From CAZZBK01 sp964387325 (GTDB lineage: Bacteria > Planctomycetota > Planctomycetia > Pirellulales > PNKZ01), in assembly GCA_964387325.1 (NCBI GenBank), contig CAYLYE010000051.1, positions 1 to 30,594 of the forward strand: 30,594 nucleotides of DNA, written 5' to 3'. Positions 8,384 to 16,560 of the stretch are shown here, piece after piece. A model generated the notes under the pieces. It worked only from the letters and a program-made list of their open reading frames with translations, had not been told where the DNA came from and did no database searches. The translations under genes were made by a program, and so were the position numbers. Position 1 is the stretch's first letter. Every line of letters begins with the position of its first letter.

Positions 8384-10159
8384 CTAAGCCGCGGTGCGGA
8401 TGGCCCCCGTCGGGCATTTGAGCTGGAACAGGCCAAAAATCTCGGACTGGGTGAGTCCCGCCTTGTGTGGTGCCTCGCGCAGCGAAGCGTCGTTGAAGAT
8501 TGTGTCGAAGATCTCGCGTTTCTCTTGCAGGATTTGGTCGATCCGCTCTTCAATCGTGCCGGTGGCCAGGAATCGAGTCACGGTCACGGGCCCCGCCGCA
8601 CCAATGCGATGCGCACGATTGATCGCTTGGTCCTCGATCGCCGGGTTCCACCAGCGATCGAACAGAAAAACGTACTCGGTGAATTGCAGGTTCAGACCGA
8701 CGCCCCCCGCTCCGTAGCTAATCAGCAGCAGCGGTCGATCCTTGCTCTCTTTGAACTCTTGCAGCACACCGTCGCGGCGGTGTGATGGTGTCTTGCCGTG
8801 ATAGGTGAGCGGCCGATATTCTTGCAGCCGATCGGCCAATGTCTCGATCGTCTCGACCCATTGGCTGAAGACGATCGCCTTGCGTCGACTGGCGACCACC
8901 TCTTCCAGATCGGCGCTGAGGCGTTCGAGCTTGGCGCTGCTTCCGGTGGCGGGATCGAAATTACAAATTTGCTTGAGTCGCAGCACCAGCTCAAATACGT
9001 GCTGGATGGTCATCGAGTCGCCCATGCCTGCGAGCCGCAGCACGCCATCATTCTCGGCCAGTGAATAGGTTTCACGTTGCTCGGGGGTCAGCTCGATGTC
9101 GGCCTCGCGAAACAATTTCGGCGGCAACTCGGTGAGCACCTTGTCCTTCGTGCGACGGATCACATACGAGCTGGCCAACTTGCCGAGCGTGCGCGGTTTC
9201 ATGTCGCTCTTCAGATAGCCGGGCGAGAGAAACTCGAAAATGCCGACGAGATCCTCAGCACTATTTTCGATCGGTGTACCGGTGAGCGCCCAGGAGCGTT
9301 TGCGTGGGATCGAGCAGACGATCTCGGACGTGGTGCTCAAGCGATTCTTGATCCGCTGCGACTCGTCGAGCACAACCAGATCGTAAGAGCCGCCGTGCGA
9401 GCCGAGCCAATCGCGATCGCGATGCAACAGTTCGTAATTCGCGACCTTGACGGGTGCGTCGGCCTGTTGCCATTGCCAGCGCCGCTTGGCTGCGTCGCCA
9501 CCGATGACCGTCAAAGGTACCTCGGCGGCCCAGGATTGAAACTCACGCTGCCAATTGGTCACGAGCGGCTTGGGACAGACGATCAGCACGTGACGGACTT
9601 CGCCGGCGTGCAACAACAGCCGGATCGCCGAGATCGCCTGCATCGTCTTGCCCAGCCCCATCTCGTCGGCCAACACGGCCGCATAACGCGGATACAAAAA
9701 GGCGATCCCTTCCATCTGATACGGAAACGGGTGAAAGGGAAATTCGAGCGCCCCGCCGTGAATGATCGTCTCCAGCGGAGGTTGCAGCACGTAAAAGAGC
9801 CGGTCTTCCAGCTTGATGACATCGCCCGGGGGGCGAATGCGCGTCGAATGGGTGTGCTTGACCGGGGACCGTTGCGGAGCGGTGGAGTCGCTGGCCTTGG
9901 GGCTCGGACGAGTAAAGATGGATGGGCTTGCCGTCTGACCGTGACTCCCGAAGCGATAGCTGGTCGTGGCCACGCGCAATGGCTTGATCGGCAACGACAC
10001 GACTCCGATGCGCGCGGTGCGTCCCCAGGGCCACCGTCTCGACGCTTCGCTGTAACTCTGCACGTCGACCGATCGATCCAACTCGAGCGGGACGTGCGTA
10101 AATTGTATTGGCGTAGCGACGCTGTCCTTCGATCGCGAGTCACGGGAGAAAAAATTCAT
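8384..10159 (-). CDS. SNF2-family DNA-dependent ATPase/helicase
   Basis: 591 residues. Residues 1-140 are poorly conserved and Ser/Pro/Arg-rich. The SNF2 ATPase follows: Q-motif-like FPYQMEGIAFL, Walker A DEMGLGKT (165-172), a DESQ box (265-268) in place of the commoner DEAQ/DEAH, and ALTGTPIEN (motif III). The helicase C domain holds KAIVFSQW, SYGAGGVGLNLQ and motif VI QAINRAHRIG (511-520). Bacterial SNF2 proteins are double-stranded DNA translocases linked to remodelling of protein-DNA complexes, transcription recycling (RapA) or defence; nothing visible assigns this one. Its start codon overlaps the stop of the upstream gene (ATGA), so the two are likely translated together. Confidence 0.92.
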   Translation of the reverse strand: MNFFSRDSRSKDSVATPIQFTHVPLELDRSVDVQSYSEASRRWPWGRTARIGVVSLPIKPLRVATTSYRFGSHGQTASPSIFTRPSPKASDSTAPQRSPVKHTHSTRIRPPGDVIKLEDRLFYVLQPPLETIIHGGALEFPFHPFPYQMEGIAFLYPRYAAVLADEMGLGKTMQAISAIRLLLHAGEVRHVLIVCPKPLVTNWQREFQSWAAEVPLTVIGGDAAKRRWQWQQADAPVKVANYELLHRDRDWLGSHGGSYDLVVLDESQRIKNRLSTTSEIVCSIPRKRSWALTGTPIENSAEDLVGIFEFLSPGYLKSDMKPRTLGKLASSYVIRRTKDKVLTELPPKLFREADIELTPEQRETYSLAENDGVLRLAGMGDSMTIQHVFELVLRLKQICNFDPATGSSAKLERLSADLEEVVASRRKAIVFSQWVETIETLADRLQEYRPLTYHGKTPSHRRDGVLQEFKESKDRPLLLISYGAGGVGLNLQFTEYVFLFDRWWNPAIEDQAINRAHRIGAAGPVTVTRFLATGTIEERIDQILQEKREIFDTIFNDASLREAPHKAGLTQSEIFGLFQLKCPTGAIRTAA

Positions 10160-10824
10160 CGTCCGCTCCGTTGAGCTTCCTCGATCGCTTCACGAATCCG
10201 TTCAAAAGGCTCGCTGAGATCAAATCGCTCGGCCAGCGGCAGTAATACCCGTTCGATCGCGGTGCGATCCTGTTCATGACCTCGACAGGTCGTGACGCGG
10301 TGACTCCCGAGCATGAAATGCGGTTCGTCGCTCAGATGGGTATGCGCGGCATCGAGGCGCCAGCTGGGCTGCTTGTCCGACGTCGGCTCGTGGTCGGAGA
10401 GTAACAATGCCACCGGCAAGGAGGTGAGGTCGCGCACTGCTAGCATGGCGGGCTGATCGATACAGACTACCCCAACCGTCAACTCGGTCTTGGCGAGCAA
10501 CGCAGCGCCAATCTGCTCTCCGTAGAGAAAGGCATCGAGCGTCGGTCCGAACAGGATCTCTTGGGCTCGATTGGCTTTCACGGGGGCGGTGCAGTGAAAT
10601 TCGAGCGGTCGACCGTGGCTGTTCAGCAGCAAATAACCGCCAGATAGCCCAAACTGATCGTGTTTGACGACGGTCAGGTAGCCAAGCGTGTTGGCGACTT
10701 TCGTGGGCCCTGGTTTCTCGCGATCGTGCGATCCCATCCTGGGTGTGTGCCTCAGCAGAAGTGATGGAGTCGGCCGGGCGCTACCCTCCTTGGCGGCCTC
10801 ACGAACCGAGTCCTCGACTAGCAT
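10156..10824 (-). CDS. Uncharacterised protein coupled to SNF2 ATPase
   Basis: 222 residues from the ATG at 10824. The frame extends to an ATG at 10908 and there is a later ATG at 10737. I prefer 10824 because a plausible promoter (TTGTCA-N17-TGGAAT, bases 10886 down to 10858) lies just upstream. I do not recognise the family. The first 50 residues are basic and look disordered. An ordered alpha/beta region starts at about VANTLGYLTVVKHDQFGLSGGYLL and includes GRPLEFHCTAPVKANRAQEILFGPTLDAFLYGEQIGAALL. The C-terminus is helical and charged (FERIREAIEEAQRSGR). Its stop overlaps the SNF2 start by four bases, suggesting a partner or accessory protein of that ATPase. Confidence 0.7.
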   Translation of the reverse strand: MLVEDSVREAAKEGSARPTPSLLLRHTPRMGSHDREKPGPTKVANTLGYLTVVKHDQFGLSGGYLLLNSHGRPLEFHCTAPVKANRAQEILFGPTLDAFLYGEQIGAALLAKTELTVGVVCIDQPAMLAVRDLTSLPVALLLSDHEPTSDKQPSWRLDAAHTHLSDEPHFMLGSHRVTTCRGHEQDRTAIERVLLPLAERFDLSEPFERIREAIEEAQRSGR

Positions 10825-10857
10825 CGGACCGCCTCGTGAAGCGACTTTAGCTTTGGA

Positions 10858-10886
10858 ATTCCACCTGGTAGAGTGGGGTGTGACAA
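10858..10886 (-). promoter_or_regulatory. Predicted sigma70-type promoter for the SNF2 pair
   Basis: On the minus strand TTGTCA (10886-10881) is followed after 17 bases by TGGAAT (10863-10858), upstream of the chosen start at 10824. The -10 matches the consensus at four of six bases. Prediction from pattern only. Confidence 0.3.
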
Positions 10887-10892
10887 TTTTTC

Positions 10893-10920
10893 TCGACACG
10901 ACGGTCATGTCGGCTATACT
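10893..10920 (+). promoter_or_regulatory. Predicted sigma70-type promoter for the gene at 10961
   Basis: TCGACA (10893-10898), a 16-base spacer and TATACT (10915-10920). The start site would fall near 10927, about 34 bases before the ATG at 10961. It is back to back with the predicted minus-strand promoter; the two -35 boxes are six bases apart, so one regulator could cover both. Confidence 0.45.
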
Positions 10921-10960
10921 CGGAAATCCACCCCCCCCGCCACGGAAAGGGACCTACCTA

Positions 10961-11419
10961 ATGTCCGAACGTGCTGTACCTGCCTCGCTTTTTCCGAGTG
11001 TCGAAGTCTCAGCGACTCCGCCGGCCCATGCCCTCCACCCACATGGGGATCGTACGGACCATGAGATGTTGCGACTCATGCGGGACATGGTCGCGGCTCA
11101 GGATCGGCAGAACGAGTTGATCGAGGAATTGATCGGTCAAATGAACGCCGGTCAAAAGCAACGCAATCAAGAGCTGACGCAGTGGCGCAACGCGAACCCG
11201 GAGTTGGCCCAAAAATGTCGCGTGGCGGCCGAAGTGCTGAGCCAAGTGCAATCGTCGTTCCTGTCGAATTTGGCCGACGAGGTCGAGGCGACCGGCGAAG
11301 CGCTCGCCGACGGCGAATTTCTGCTGAGCGAGTTTGTGGACCGTTTTGGTCCCCGGCTGGCTCACCTCAACGGCGTGCTGCAAGTGTTGGCCCAACTGGG
11401 AACCACGCCTACGACCTAG
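10961..11419 (+). CDS. Small helical hypothetical protein
   Basis: 152 residues from the ATG at 10961, with a possible ribosome site (GGAAAGG, 10944-10950); this is one of few starts here with such a signal. The frame is open far upstream, but the TATACT promoter and the ribosome site favour this start. The N-terminal 30 residues are Pro/Ala/His-rich. The rest is predicted almost all helix: MLRLMRDMVAAQDRQNELIEELIGQM, then QKCRVAAEVLSQVQSSFLSNLADEVE, and a final FLLSEFVDRFGPRLAHLNGVLQVL. There is no membrane segment or signal peptide. I recognise no domain; it resembles the lineage-specific soluble coiled proteins common in planctomycetes. The next gene begins 36 bases downstream on the same strand. 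Confidence 0.65.
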   Translation: MSERAVPASLFPSVEVSATPPAHALHPHGDRTDHEMLRLMRDMVAAQDRQNELIEELIGQMNAGQKQRNQELTQWRNANPELAQKCRVAAEVLSQVQSSFLSNLADEVEATGEALADGEFLLSEFVDRFGPRLAHLNGVLQVLAQLGTTPTT

Positions 11420-11455
11420 TCGAGCGTGACGGCACCATTTTGTTTCGGCCCATTC

Positions 11456-12316
11456 ATGCTGCGTGAAGTCACCACGTCCGACGGCATTCGTTTGCATGGT
11501 GATTGGCAACCGCGCGAAGAGCATGTTGAGCCACACCCGTTTGTCGACGCGGTCGTGCTGCTCCACGGCACCGGCAGCAATTTCTACAGTTCGTCACTCT
11601 GGAATGGCATGATTCCCGCGTTTCGTCACGCGGGCCTGGGGGTGATGACCGTCAATACGCGTGGTCACGACGGCATGTACGTGACCGTGGCCAACTCGGG
11701 CAAGCGAATGCTCGGCGCAGCCTACGAGTTGTTTGAGGAATGTCCGCTCGACGTAGCGGCCTGGGTCGACTCGCTCGTGGCCGCTGGACAGCGGCGCGTC
11801 GCGTTGGTCGGTCACAGTGCCGGGGCCGTCAAGGCGATCTACGCGCAGGCGCATGCGCCGCTGCCTTGCGTTCGCGCCGTGTTGGCACTTTCGCCACCAC
11901 GTTTGTCGCATCGGGAGTTTCAAGTCAGTGGCGACAAGTTCGGCTTCAATGACGATCTGCGCCGCGCCGAGCAGCTCGTGGCGGCCGATCAAGGAGACAC
12001 GCTGATCGACGTTCGATTTCCGCTACCGTACCTGATTTCGGCACGCGGCTTTTTGGACAAGTACGGACCGGCCGAACGCTATAACGTTCTCAACTTTGCC
12101 GGGCAACTCGATGTTCCGCAGCTTTATACCTTTGGCAGTCTTGAGGTGCAGCACAATGCCGCCTTTCGTGGGCTGCCCAACGAGTTGGAGACGATTGCTG
12201 CGCACGCGCGGTCGAAGATCGACGTGGAACTGATCGCCGGTGCCGACCATATCTACTCGATGTGCCATCCGGAACTCGCGACACGCTGTCTGAAATGGCT
12301 GCGAAGACAGCCTTGA
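11456..12316 (+). CDS. Alpha/beta-hydrolase family protein
   Basis: 286 residues from the ATG at 11456 (an in-frame GTG at 11426 would add ten). Fold features are clear: oxyanion strand AVVLLHGTGSNFYSSSLWNGM, VNTRGHDG, and the nucleophile elbow GHSAGA with Ser121. GADHIYSM near residue 265 carries the likely catalytic His. There is no signal peptide, so it is probably cytoplasmic. Such proteins are serine esterases, peptidases or related hydrolases; the substrate cannot be read from sequence. It may be co-transcribed with the small helical protein 36 bases upstream. Confidence 0.85.
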   Translation: MLREVTTSDGIRLHGDWQPREEHVEPHPFVDAVVLLHGTGSNFYSSSLWNGMIPAFRHAGLGVMTVNTRGHDGMYVTVANSGKRMLGAAYELFEECPLDVAAWVDSLVAAGQRRVALVGHSAGAVKAIYAQAHAPLPCVRAVLALSPPRLSHREFQVSGDKFGFNDDLRRAEQLVAADQGDTLIDVRFPLPYLISARGFLDKYGPAERYNVLNFAGQLDVPQLYTFGSLEVQHNAAFRGLPNELETIAAHARSKIDVELIAGADHIYSMCHPELATRCLKWLRRQP

Positions 12317-12376
12317 GTTGTTGCCATAACCGCCTATTTAGCTTCTGCTTACGCGATCGTATTGCAGGACCTTTGC

Positions 12377-12406
12377 TTGCTTTTCCGCGTTCTCGTGATT
12401 TAGAAT
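12377..12406 (+). promoter_or_regulatory. Possible promoter for the PSD1-DUF1501 pair
   Basis: TTGCTT (12377-12382), an 18-base spacer and TAGAAT (12401-12406), 60 bases before the PSD1 start. The 150 bases from 12317 to 12466 hold nothing else I can identify. Confidence 0.35.
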
Positions 12407-12466
12407 AGGGTGCTGGGTCCTCCTGCGCTCCTCGCCCTGCCTTTGTCTCCCGCCTGAGTGTTCGAC

Positions 12467-15004
12467 ATGAAACGTGTGTTCATGATTCTGCTGGCCTTCG
12501 CTGGGCTCAGCACTATGTCGCAGTTTAAGTTATTCGCCGCGCCGGTCGACTTTGTGCGGGACGTGCAGCCGATCCTCACGCGCTACTGCACCAAGTGTCA
12601 TGGCCCGGACAAGCAACAGTCGGATTTACGACTCGACACGGCGGGTGCCGTGTTGCGGGGCGGCAACAGTGGCCCGGCCGTGGTGGCCAAGAAGAGTCAA
12701 GCGAGCCTGCTGATCGACGCGCTCACCAAGGCCGAAAATAGTTCGGCCATGCCTCCGCCCGAGGAGGGCAAAAAACTCACCGGCGCCGAGTTGGCCATTC
12801 TTAAGCAATGGATCGACGAAGGGGCAATCGGGCACCAGCAAGAGGCCGCGGTCTCGACGGTCAAACGCAGCAGTCATTGGTCGTTTCAGCCGATCCAGCG
12901 TGTGACACCCCCGGCGATCGCGAGCAACGCCGCGGCACACAATGAGATCGATCGTTTTGTGCTTGCTCGGCTCAAGGCTGCGGGGCTTAGCGCGTCGGCC
13001 GAGGCAGATCGCGCGACGCTCATTCGGCGTGTGTCGCTCGATCTGACGGGGCTCCCTCCCAGCATCGAAGCAGTGGACGCATTTCTGCGAGACAAGTCTC
13101 CGGATGCGTACGCGCGGTTGGTCGACCGACTGCTCGAGTCACCGCATTACGGCGAACGTTGGGGGCGACACTGGCTCGACATCGCCCGCTATGCTGACAG
13201 CAACGGTTACACGATCGACAGCGCGCGCTCGATCTGGAAGTATCGCGATTGGGTGATCGACGCCATGAATCGTGATCTGCCCTTCGATCAATTTGGCATC
13301 GAGCAGTTGGCGGGCGACATGCTGCCCAACGCGACGGTCGAGCAAAAGATCGCCACGGGCTTCCACCGCAACACGCTTCGCAACGAGGAAGGTGGCACCG
13401 ATCAGGAGCAATTCCGCGTCGAGGCGGTGGTCGACCGGTTGAGTACGACCGGTGCGGCGTTCATGGGTCTGACGCTCGGATGCGCCCGTTGCCATGATCA
13501 CAAGTACGATCCGATCTCGCAGCGTGAGTTTTACCAGTTGTTCGCGATTTTTAACGGCGCGGACGAACCGACTCTGTCGGTCCCCACGCAGCAAGAGGCC
13601 GCCGAGGAGGCTCCGCTCCGCGAGGATATCGTGAGTTTGAAAAAGCGGCTCAACGACACGGAATCGAGCAGTGCGCCGCGGCAGGTCGAGTGGGAAAAGA
13701 AATTTCTGGAAGAGATCGACGCCTTGGAAAAGGCCGGTACGGCTCCGCTGGTTGTGCGTACCGCCGAGGCCGTGCGCGAGTTGCTCAAAAAGCCTGCCAA
13801 CAAGCGTAGTGCTGCCGAGAAAAAACTCGTGCTCGAGGAATTTCGTCGACATGACAGCGAGCTGCGCACGTTCTACAGCATGCTCGGTGAACTCGAACAG
13901 CGGCAGAAACAATTGCAAGCCAAAATCACAACCACGCTCGTGCTCCAAGAACGGGCCGCGCCGCGTGAGACGTTCGTGCATGTGCGCGGCGACTTCTTGC
14001 GTCATGGCGCCAAGGTTGATCCCAATGTGCCCGGCGTGCTGCCGGCGATCAACAAACCCGCGGGACAATCGATCACCCGGCTCGATTTCGCCCGCTGGCT
14101 GTTCTCGCCACAGCATCCGTTGACCGCCCGTGTGACCGTCAATCGCGTTTGGCAAGCGTACTTTGGCCAGGGCATTGTGCCTACGGAGAACGATTTTGGC
14201 ACGCAGGGAGACAAGCCGTCGCATCCCGAGATGCTCGATTGGCTAGCGCAGTGGCTGATCGAGAAGCAGTGGAGCATGAAAGCGTTGCACCGGTTGATCG
14301 TCACCAGCGCGACGTACCGTCAGTCATCGCATTTTCGTGGCGACGCGCAGGAGCAGGACCCGTACAACAAGTTGCTTGCTCGGCAGTCGCGTCTGCGACT
14401 CGATGCGGAGGTCATCCGAGACGAGGCGCTCGCGGCCAGCGGGTTGCTCGCGCCTGAATTAGGTGGACCGGGCGTCTACCCGCCTCAGCCCGAGGGTATT
14501 TATCGCTTCACGCAGGTGGGGAACAAGTACTGGAAAGAGACTCGCCCGAACGAGCGTTTCCGCCGTACGTTGTATACCTTTTTCTGGCGGAGTAGTCCGT
14601 ATCCGTTTTTGATGACGTTCGACGCGCCCGATGCGAACAACGCATGTACGCGCCGGGTGCGAAGCAACACGCCACTGCAAGCCTTGACGATGGCCAACGA
14701 TCGCGCGTTTGTCGAGTTCGCCCAGGGGCTTGCCCAGCGGGCTCTGGCGTTGCCCGTCGCGAATGACGCTGAACGGCTCAAGCATGCGTTTCGTTGGTGC
14801 CTAGTGCGTGAGCCAACGCCGTCGGAACTCAACCGCCTCGGCGAGTATTTATTAGCGCAGCGTAATTATTTTGCCGATGACGCGCAAGCCGTCGAGGTCG
14901 CGCCGAGCAAGCTGCCCGCCTCGATCAAACCGGCCGAAGGGGCCGCTTGGACCTCGATCGCACGTGTCTTGTTGAACCTGGACGAGTTTGTGACCCGCGA
15001 GTGA
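12467..15004 (+). CDS. Planctomycete PSD1-type protein: PSCyt1-DUF1549-DUF1553
   Basis: 845 residues from the ATG at 12467 (a GTG at 12458 is also in frame). A Sec signal peptide spans about residues 1-25 (MILLAFAGLSTMSQFKLFAA). A PSCyt1 cytochrome-like domain follows with heme-binding CTKCH (41-45) and the MPPP motif. DUF1549 begins at about 162 (EIDRFVLARLKAAGL, RRVSLDLTGLPP, HYGERWGRHWLDIARYADS) and includes a second CxxCH, CARCH (339-343), in GCARCHDHKYDPI. A charged helical insert covers about 375-510. DUF1553 follows (ITRLDFARWLFSP, PLTARVTVNRVWQAYFGQG, FGTQGDKPSHPEMLDWLA). These proteins are hallmark expansions of planctomycetes and relatives, probably exported c-type-heme proteins, often linked with polysaccharide use; the reaction is unknown. 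DUF1501 follows 49 bases later, the usual pairing. Confidence 0.93.
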   Translation: MKRVFMILLAFAGLSTMSQFKLFAAPVDFVRDVQPILTRYCTKCHGPDKQQSDLRLDTAGAVLRGGNSGPAVVAKKSQASLLIDALTKAENSSAMPPPEEGKKLTGAELAILKQWIDEGAIGHQQEAAVSTVKRSSHWSFQPIQRVTPPAIASNAAAHNEIDRFVLARLKAAGLSASAEADRATLIRRVSLDLTGLPPSIEAVDAFLRDKSPDAYARLVDRLLESPHYGERWGRHWLDIARYADSNGYTIDSARSIWKYRDWVIDAMNRDLPFDQFGIEQLAGDMLPNATVEQKIATGFHRNTLRNEEGGTDQEQFRVEAVVDRLSTTGAAFMGLTLGCARCHDHKYDPISQREFYQLFAIFNGADEPTLSVPTQQEAAEEAPLREDIVSLKKRLNDTESSSAPRQVEWEKKFLEEIDALEKAGTAPLVVRTAEAVRELLKKPANKRSAAEKKLVLEEFRRHDSELRTFYSMLGELEQRQKQLQAKITTTLVLQERAAPRETFVHVRGDFLRHGAKVDPNVPGVLPAINKPAGQSITRLDFARWLFSPQHPLTARVTVNRVWQAYFGQGIVPTENDFGTQGDKPSHPEMLDWLAQWLIEKQWSMKALHRLIVTSATYRQSSHFRGDAQEQDPYNKLLARQSRLRLDAEVIRDEALAASGLLAPELGGPGVYPPQPEGIYRFTQVGNKYWKETRPNERFRRTLYTFFWRSSPYPFLMTFDAPDANNACTRRVRSNTPLQALTMANDRAFVEFAQGLAQRALALPVANDAERLKHAFRWCLVREPTPSELNRLGEYLLAQRNYFADDAQAVEVAPSKLPASIKPAEGAAWTSIARVLLNLDEFVTRE

Positions 15005-15053
15005 ATCGCTGCACAATTCAGCTACTGAATGCCATTTAATAAACGGTGCTCTG

Positions 15054-16490
15054 ATGCATCCTCATGACGAGCAAGTGTTGAGTCAAACGCGGCGGCATTT
15101 CTTCCGCGACTGTGGAGTTGGGCTGGGGAGCATCGCGCTCACGTCGTTGCTGGCGCAAGAGAGCCGCTCGGCCGAGGTGAAATACCCTTCGCCGCTCGCC
15201 CCCAAGGCTCCGCATTTTGAGCCGAAGGCGAAACGGGTGATCTTCTTGTTCATGGCCGGCGGGCCCAGCCAGTTGGAATTGTTCGACCCCAAGCCGAAGC
15301 TCCAAGAGTTGAACGGTCAAGTCGTGCCCGAGTCGTTCACCAAGGGCAAACGCTTTGCCTTCATCAAGGGCGACGCCAAATTGCTCGGGACGCGCCGCGA
15401 GTTCCAAAAGGTTGGCAAGAACAAGACCGAGTTGGGAACGTTGCTCCCCCACCTCGCGTCCGTGATCGACGATATCACGCTGATTCGCAGCGTGGCGACC
15501 GACGTGTTCAATCACGGGCCGGCTAAGATGTTCATGAACAGCGGGTTTGCCCGCTTCGGCTTGCCCTCGATGGGCTCATGGGTCACGTATGGCATTGGTA
15601 GCGAGTCGCAGGATTTGCCGGGCTTCGTCGTGTTGCAGTCGGGACCGCGCGGTCCGCGCGGCGGCACGGCCCTCTGGGGAAGCGGCTTCCTGCCGACGAC
15701 CTATCAAGGGGTGCCGTTCATGTCCGGACTCGAACCGATTCTGAATTTGTCCAACCCGAAAGGGATCGACGCCCAGCGGCAAGGTGATTTCTTTTCGGCC
15801 GTTCGCGAGCTGAACTCGAAGCACTTGGCCGACGTGAACGATCCGGAAATTGCCACTCGCATCGCGGCCTACGAAATGGCCTACCGCATGCAGACGAGCG
15901 CCCCGGAGTTGATGGACCTCTCGAAGGAAAAGCCCGAGACGCTCGAAGCCTACGGGGCCGAGGTGGGGGTGACCTCGTTCGCGAACAATTGCTTGCTCGC
16001 GCGGCGACTCGTCGAGCGCGGCACCCGGTTTGTGCAGCTCTACCACACCGATTGGGATCATCACGGCAACAAGGGGACCGACCTGGGCGAACCGCTCGAT
16101 GCCCGCTGCAAGGAAGTCGATCGTCCGATGGCCGCACTCGTGAAAGATCTCAAAGCACGCGGGCTACTGGACGATACGATCGTCATCTGGGGTGGCGAGT
16201 TCGGCCGCACGCCGATGGGCGAGCCACGCGACTACATGGGCCGCGACCATCACGTCGATGCCTTTACGATGTGGGTCGCCGGCGGCGGATTTGCTCCCGG
16301 GCGAGTCGTCGGCAAGACCGACGAAATCGGCTACAACGTGATCGAAGATCGTGTACACGTCCATGACCTGCACGCGACGCTGCTGCATCAGCTGGGCCTC
16401 GACCACAAGCGGCTCACGTTCCGCTTCCAAGGCCGCGACTTCCGATTGACCGACGTCCACGGTAACGTCATACCCAAGCTGCTGGCATAA
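15054..16490 (+). CDS. DUF1501 family protein with Tat signal
   Basis: 478 residues. The N-terminus has a twin-arginine signal, QTRRHFFRDCGVGLGSIALTSLLA, so the folded protein is exported. DUF1501 features follow: AKRVIFLFMAGGPSQLELFDPKP, FKKxGKN-like FQKVGKNKTELGTLLPHL, NHGPAKMFMNSG, YHTDWDHHGN, and a phosphatase-like C-terminal region DDTIVIWGGEFGRTPMG followed by RDHHVDAFTMWVAGGG. DUF1501 belongs to the alkaline-phosphatase/sulfatase fold group and may bind metal through these Asp/His residues, but no reaction is proven. It is almost always encoded beside a PSD1/DUF1549 protein, as here; Tat export would suit a cofactor-loaded partner of the heme protein. Confidence 0.93.
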   Translation: MHPHDEQVLSQTRRHFFRDCGVGLGSIALTSLLAQESRSAEVKYPSPLAPKAPHFEPKAKRVIFLFMAGGPSQLELFDPKPKLQELNGQVVPESFTKGKRFAFIKGDAKLLGTRREFQKVGKNKTELGTLLPHLASVIDDITLIRSVATDVFNHGPAKMFMNSGFARFGLPSMGSWVTYGIGSESQDLPGFVVLQSGPRGPRGGTALWGSGFLPTTYQGVPFMSGLEPILNLSNPKGIDAQRQGDFFSAVRELNSKHLADVNDPEIATRIAAYEMAYRMQTSAPELMDLSKEKPETLEAYGAEVGVTSFANNCLLARRLVERGTRFVQLYHTDWDHHGNKGTDLGEPLDARCKEVDRPMAALVKDLKARGLLDDTIVIWGGEFGRTPMGEPRDYMGRDHHVDAFTMWVAGGGFAPGRVVGKTDEIGYNVIEDRVHVHDLHATLLHQLGLDHKRLTFRFQGRDFRLTDVHGNVIPKLLA

Positions 16491-16493
16491 AAT

Positions 16494-16529
16494 GAATCAG
16501 GCGCAGCACTGCGGTGCCGCGCCTGATTC
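16494..16529 (-). terminator. Hairpin terminator between convergent genes
   Basis: A perfect 11-bp stem (GAATCAGGCGC at 16494-16504, GCGCCTGATTC at 16519-16529) continues after one mismatch into GCAC/GTGC around a TGCG loop. It lies between the DUF1501 stop (16490) and the cyclophilin stop (16561). On the minus strand it is followed by a T-rich CATTTTATG, so it best fits termination of the metal-importer operon. On the plus strand no T tract follows, though the hairpin may still act there. Confidence 0.7.
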
Positions 16530-16560
16530 GTTGAGTCACTGTCGTCGCTCGATTGCAGGC

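Noticed and set aside
9077..10174. 365-codon open frame on the plus strand opposite the SNF2 gene
   Set aside because: Shadow frame; all SNF2 motifs are in the minus-strand frame.
13139..14224. 361-codon minus-strand open frame opposite PSD1
   Set aside because: Shadow of the DUF1549/DUF1553 coding frame, no family features.
15016..15030. Small inverted repeat ATTCAG-CTA-CTGAAT between PSD1 and DUF1501
   Set aside because: Six-base stem with a three-base loop and no T tract; too weak to call a terminator.
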